The notes beneath the pieces are model-generated. The model was given only the letters and a program-made list of their open reading frames with translations, did no database searches and was not told where the DNA came from. The translations under genes were made by a program, and so were the position numbers. A DNA stretch of 8,983 nucleotides from a bacterium (GTDB lineage Bacteria; Chloroflexota; Dormibacteria; UBA8260; Bog-877). The stretch lies in the NCBI GenBank assembly GCA_021817185.1, contig JAKAVU010000109.1, positions 1-8,983 of the forward strand, given 5' to 3'. Shown here piece after piece: positions 5,974 to 8,983 of this stretch (its first letter is position 1; each line of letters starts with the position of its first letter).

Positions 5974-6768
5974 GTGGCCGCCCCCGTCCGCGGATTGCAG
6001 CTCGACCATGTCGCCATCGCGGTGCGAGACCTGCCCGCCGCCACCGCCGCGCTGGCCGCCCGGTTGGGGGTCGTGGCCGGTCCCGTGGAGAGGGTGGAGC
6101 CGGACGGCATCGACGCCACCTTTCTGCAGCTGGGAGGGCAGTCGCTGGAGCTGCTGAGCCCGACGCGGCCAGACTCGAAGGTCGCGAGATTCCTGGAGCG
6201 CCGCGGAGAGGGGCTGCACCACCTGGCCTACCGGGTGGATGACATCTTCCGGGAGCTGAGGGGCTGGGCTGAGCGGGGAGCGGAGCTGATCGACCCCGAG
6301 CCCCGGCCCGGCTCCAGGGGGAGGCTGGTCGCCTTCATCCATCCGGCCACCGAGCACGGGGTCCTCACCGAGCTGGTGCAGGCCCCTCGGGAGCTGTCCA
6401 GCCGGCCGGAGGAGTCGGCTCCCCGCGTGGTCTGTCTGTGCGGGTCGCCGCGTTTCCCGGATGCCTTCCGGCGCGCCCAGCAGGAGGAGACGGCGGCGGG
6501 CCGGATCGTGCTCAGTGGCGGCGTCCAGTCGGCCCGGTCACAGCGGGCCACGGACATCGAAGCCGGCTCGGTCGAGCCGGGGGCCACCCGGGGGACCGAG
6601 CTGGACCCGATTCAGCGACGCAAGCTGGATCTGGCCGACGAGGTCCTGGTGCTCAATGTCGGCGGCTATCTCGAGGACGCCACCCTCGGCGAGATCGCCT
6701 ACGCCAGGGCCCAGGGCAAGCGGCTGCGCTGGTTGGAGCCTCCCCGGGAGCCGGCTGGTGAGCGCTGA
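5974..6768 (+). CDS. Methylmalonyl-CoA epimerase fused to a nucleoside 2-deoxyribosyltransferase-like domain
   Basis: A 264-residue two-domain protein. Residues 8-136 are a complete vicinal-oxygen-chelate methylmalonyl-CoA epimerase that interconverts the (R) and (S) forms for the mutase encoded next. The [11 protein letters not shown] strand carries His12, LELLSP carries Glu59, [14 protein letters not shown] carries His82/His83, and VLTELVQ carries Glu133; these are the expected metal-site strands. After a linker of about 13 residues, residues 151-255 resemble small stand-alone proteins of the nucleoside 2-deoxyribosyltransferase superfamily. That part has [10 protein letters not shown] (152-161), [18 protein letters not shown] ending at 232, and [11 protein letters not shown] with Glu240 in the place of the family's catalytic Glu. 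Its substrate is unknown. The frame is open through the linker, so this is a true fusion in this sequence. The GTG at 5974 gives the normal epimerase N-terminus. The stop overlaps the mutase start by 11 bases. Confidence 0.85.
   Translation: MAAPVRGLQLDHVAIAVRDLPAATAALAARLGVVAGPVERVEPDGIDATFLQLGGQSLELLSPTRPDSKVARFLERRGEGLHHLAYRVDDIFRELRGWAERGAELIDPEPRPGSRGRLVAFIHPATEHGVLTELVQAPRELSSRPEESAPRVVCLCGSPRFPDAFRRAQQEETAAGRIVLSGGVQSARSQRATDIEAGSVEPGATRGTELDPIQRRKLDLADEVLVLNVGGYLEDATLGEIAYARAQGKRLRWLEPPREPAGER
6408..6429 (+). promoter_or_regulatory. Possible internal ribosome site before the second domain of the epimerase fusion
   Basis: GGAGGAG (6408-6414) is followed after 12 bases by an in-frame GTG (6427-6429, residue 152), exactly where stand-alone relatives of the second domain begin. 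Initiation here would make a separate protein of about 113 residues. The spacing is longer than ideal, and the motif also encodes linker residues Pro-Glu-Glu, so it may be coincidental. Confidence 0.25.
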
Positions 6769-8332
6769 GGATTCCGCGTTCAGGACCGGCTCCGGCCTGC
6801 CCCTGCGGCCGCACTACGATCGCGATCCGGCGCGTCCGGAGCCGCCACCACCAGGGGAGCCCCCCTATACCAGGGGGATCCGCGCGGACGGTTACCGGCG
6901 ACGCCTCTGGACCATGCGCCAGTACGCGGGCTTCGGATCCGCCGCCTCCACCAACCAGCGCTTCCGATATCTGTTGGAGCGCGGTCAGACCGGGCTGTCG
7001 GTGGCGTTCGACCTGCCCACGCAGATGGGATACGACTCCGACGACGAGATGGCCAGGGGGGAGGTCGGCAAGGTGGGGGTGGCGATCGACCACCTGGGCG
7101 ACATGCGGACCCTGCTCGCCGATCTGCCCCTGGAGCGGGTGACAACCTCGATGACGATCAACGCCCCCGCCAGCCTTCTGCTCCTGCTCTATCAGCTCAC
7201 CGCCGCGGAGCGGGGCATCCCCGGGGCCGCACTCGGGGGGACGATTCAGAACGACATCCTCAAGGAGTACGCGGCTCGCGGCACCTACATCTTTCCGCCC
7301 CGGCCGAGCATGCGCCTGATCACCGACACCTTCGCCTACTGCCACCGGGAGCTGCCGCGCTGGAACCCGATCTCCATCTCCGGCTACCACATCCGGGAGG
7401 CGGGAGCGACCGCGCCCCAGGAGCTCGCGTTCGCGCTCAGCAACGGGCTGGCGTATGTCGAGGCCGCCCTCGCGGCGGGACTGGAGCTGGCTGAATTCGC
7501 GCCGCGGCTGAGCTTCTTCTTCAACGTCGACAACGACCTCTTCGAGGAGGTGGCGAAGTTCCGCGCGGCCCGGCGGCTCTGGGCGACGCTGATGGCCGAG
7601 CGCTTCGGGGCCACCGATGCCCGCTGCCTCCAGCTGCGCTTCCACGCCCAGACCGCGGGCGCGACCCTGACCGCGCAGCAGCCGCTCAACAACGTGGTCC
7701 GGGTCGCGCTGCAGGCGCTGGCCGCGGTGCTGGGAGGGGCCCAGTCGCTGCACACCAACGCCTACGACGAGGCGCTGGCCCTGCCCTCGGAGCCGGCGGC
7801 CACCCTGGCGTTGCGCACCCAGCAGCTGCTGGCCTACGAGTCGGGGGTGGCCAAGGTCGCCGATCCGCTGGGTGGCTCCTACCTGATCGAGTCCCTGACC
7901 GAGTGGCTGGTGAGCGAAGCCGCCGCCCTCATCACCGAGGTGGACAGCCGGGGCGGAGCGGTGGCCGCCATCGAGCAGGGCTACTACCAGGAGCAGATCC
8001 AGGAGTCGGCCTACCGGCACCAACAGGAGGTCGAGTCCGGGGAGGCGGTGGTGGTGGGGGTCAACCGGTTCCAGGATGATCTGCCCGTCGAGGTCCCCCT
8101 GCTCAAGGTGGACCCGGAGCTGGAGGCGCAGCAGGTGCGCGGCCTGGCGGAACACCGCCTGGCCCGGTCACAGGCGGCGGTCGCCGGGGCTCTGGATGGG
8201 GTCGAGCGGGCCGCTCAGGGAGGGGCCAACCTGCTGCCACCCATGCGGGAGGCGCTGGCGGCCGGCGCCACCGTCGGCGAGATATGCGACCGGCTGCGGG
8301 AGGTCTTCGGGGTCTGGCGCCCTCCCGTGTAG
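6758..8332 (+). CDS. Methylmalonyl-CoA mutase, catalytic chain (split type, no B12-binding domain)
   Basis: A 524-residue TIM-barrel chain of an adenosylcobalamin-dependent acyl-CoA mutase, converting (R)-methylmalonyl-CoA to succinyl-CoA reversibly. With Propionibacterium numbering offset by 33, the substrate-site residues are kept: Arg49 (82), Thr52 (85), Arg54 (87), Tyr56 (89), Thr162 and Gln164 in [10 protein letters not shown] (195, 197), Arg174 (207) and His211 in ISGYH (244). Tyr89 plus Arg207 mark methylmalonyl-CoA rather than isobutyryl- or hydroxyisobutyryl-CoA mutases. Positions matching Tyr75 and Met78 are instead Arg42 and Gly45. The chain ends normally after [11 protein letters not shown]; the cobalamin-binding domain (DxHxxG) is missing and must be a separate subunit encoded elsewhere. 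The GTG at 6758 has GGGAG (6746-6750) 7 bases upstream and overlaps the epimerase stop by 11 bases, indicating co-translation. The open frame back to 6461 is a shadow of the epimerase gene. Confidence 0.9.
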   Translation: MSAEDSAFRTGSGLPLRPHYDRDPARPEPPPPGEPPYTRGIRADGYRRRLWTMRQYAGFGSAASTNQRFRYLLERGQTGLSVAFDLPTQMGYDSDDEMARGEVGKVGVAIDHLGDMRTLLADLPLERVTTSMTINAPASLLLLLYQLTAAERGIPGAALGGTIQNDILKEYAARGTYIFPPRPSMRLITDTFAYCHRELPRWNPISISGYHIREAGATAPQELAFALSNGLAYVEAALAAGLELAEFAPRLSFFFNVDNDLFEEVAKFRAARRLWATLMAERFGATDARCLQLRFHAQTAGATLTAQQPLNNVVRVALQALAAVLGGAQSLHTNAYDEALALPSEPAATLALRTQQLLAYESGVAKVADPLGGSYLIESLTEWLVSEAAALITEVDSRGGAVAAIEQGYYQEQIQESAYRHQQEVESGEAVVVGVNRFQDDLPVEVPLLKVDPELEAQQVRGLAEHRLARSQAAVAGALDGVERAAQGGANLLPPMREALAAGATVGEICDRLREVFGVWRPPV

Positions 8333-8335
8333 GCC

Positions 8336-8983
8336 TCAGGCGCTGCGCCGCCCGGGCCGAGCTGGTACCAGGTCGGGCCGCCCCGGCTCTCGCGGCGGAC
8401 CGAGGCGGGAGCCGTGGTCGGGGCCCGGGAGCATCCAATCCGCCAGGGCCTGGGCCCGCAGCGGCTTGGAGTAGCGGAATCCCTGCACGATCTCGCACCC
8501 GTAGGAGCGCAGCGCCACCTCCTGGGCCCTGGTCTCCACTCCCTCGGCGACGACGTCCATGTCCAGGTCTCGGCCCACCGAGAGGAAGGCTCGGATCACA
8601 GCCGAGCTGCGGCGGTCCCCTGGCAGGCCCATCACGAACACCCGGTCGACCTTGAGGATCTTGACCGGCAGGTCGACCAGGCGGGCCAGGTTCGACTGCC
8701 CGGAGCCGACATCGTCCAGGGCGCTCAGGACGCCGTGCTCGGCGAGCTCCTGGACCGTGGTCGCGACGCGGGGCTGCAGCTGCGGTCCGAGCTCGTGCTC
8801 GGTGATCTCCACGACCAGACGGTCGCTGGGGATCCCGTGGCGGCCCAGGGACGCCAGGACCCGGTCGCAGAAGCCCGGGTCGGTGAGCTCGGTGGGGGCG
8901 AAGTTGACTCCCAGGATCAGCTGGTCGATGCCCTGGGAGCCCCACCCCGCGAGGTCGGAGAGGGCCTGGTCCAGGATCCAGTC
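8336..8983 (-). CDS. EAL-domain cyclic-di-GMP phosphodiesterase, C-terminal part (runs off the right edge)
   Basis: The last 215 residues are visible, entering the window at DWILDQALSDL. This is the second two thirds of an EAL domain, which hydrolyses the second messenger cyclic di-GMP. Visible catalytic and metal-binding positions are Asn27 (VNFAP), Glu59 (EITE), Asp90-Asp91, Lys111 (LKVDR), Glu147 (EGVET) and Gln167 (QGFRYSKP). The EAL signature itself and any sensor or GGDEF domain lie beyond the edge. Loop 6 reads DDVGSGQSN rather than the common DDFGTGYSS; the two aspartates are kept, so activity is likely but not certain. A tail of about 30 residues rich in Pro, Gly and Arg follows the domain. 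The gene converges on the mutase gene with three bases between stop codons and is probably unrelated to its metabolism. GTG at 8812 is inside the domain and is not the true start. Confidence 0.88.
   Translation of the reverse strand, partial: DWILDQALSDLAGWGSQGIDQLILGVNFAPTELTDPGFCDRVLASLGRHGIPSDRLVVEITEHELGPQLQPRVATTVQELAEHGVLSALDDVGSGQSNLARLVDLPVKILKVDRVFVMGLPGDRRSSAVIRAFLSVGRDLDMDVVAEGVETRAQEVALRSYGCEIVQGFRYSKPLRAQALADWMLPGPDHGSRLGPPREPGRPDLVPARPGRRSA

Noticed and set aside
6430..6768. Fusion explained as a frameshifted or degenerate remnant
   Set aside because: The second domain is complete, in frame and keeps its motif residues including Glu240, and it is followed by a tight overlap with the mutase start, so it appears functional.
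6653..8155. 500-codon open frame on the minus strand
   Set aside because: It is the antisense shadow of the mutase gene, low in complexity and without recognisable motifs, whereas the sense strand encodes a fully conserved mutase.
8333..8360. Terminator between the mutase and EAL genes
   Set aside because: GGCGCTGCGCC forms only a four-pair stem with a three-base loop and no T-tract; it is typical of chance GC-rich self-complementarity.

Overview
The window is very GC-rich, densely packed bacterial DNA with many GTG/TTG starts, overlapping genes and several TANNNT boxes placed close to start codons. This suggests a high-GC Terrabacteria-type organism (an actinomycete, Chloroflexota or Dormibacterota-like lineage). 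That placement is inferred from composition and gene style; no rRNA or other marker is present.

Layout from left to right: (1) the 5' part of an unrecognised minus-strand gene (1-446, running off the left edge). (2) A plus-strand zinc-free quinone-oxidoreductase-type dehydrogenase (602-1573). (3) A minus-strand pair: a coiled-coil protein of unknown function (2204-2833) overlapping coaE, dephospho-CoA kinase (1594-2211). coaE converges on the dehydrogenase, and a stem-loop spans both stop codons. (4) A plus-strand block: enoyl-CoA hydratase (2886-3662); a 54-residue single-span membrane protein (3717-3881); a large membrane FeS oxidoreductase resembling ETF:menaquinone oxidoreductases (3878-5902); a methylmalonyl-CoA epimerase fused to a nucleoside 2-deoxyribosyltransferase-like domain (5974-6768); and the catalytic chain of a split methylmalonyl-CoA mutase (6758-8332). 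(5) A convergent minus-strand EAL-domain gene (8336-8983, its N-terminal part beyond the right edge).

The plus-strand block reads as an acyl-CoA oxidation and propionyl-CoA module. The hydratase does the second step of beta-oxidation. The FeS protein could pass electrons from acyl-CoA dehydrogenase/ETF to the quinone pool. Epimerase plus mutase would convert (S)-methylmalonyl-CoA to succinyl-CoA, or run the reverse route. Acyl-CoA dehydrogenase, ETF, propionyl-CoA carboxylase and the B12-binding mutase chain are all absent and must be encoded elsewhere.

The most unusual items are the epimerase fusion, the tiny membrane protein translationally coupled to the FeS oxidoreductase, and non-standard residues in the substrate-channel segment of the mutase. 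No stretch over 300 bases lacks a gene. I saw no tRNA, rRNA, CRISPR array, insertion sequence or phage gene.
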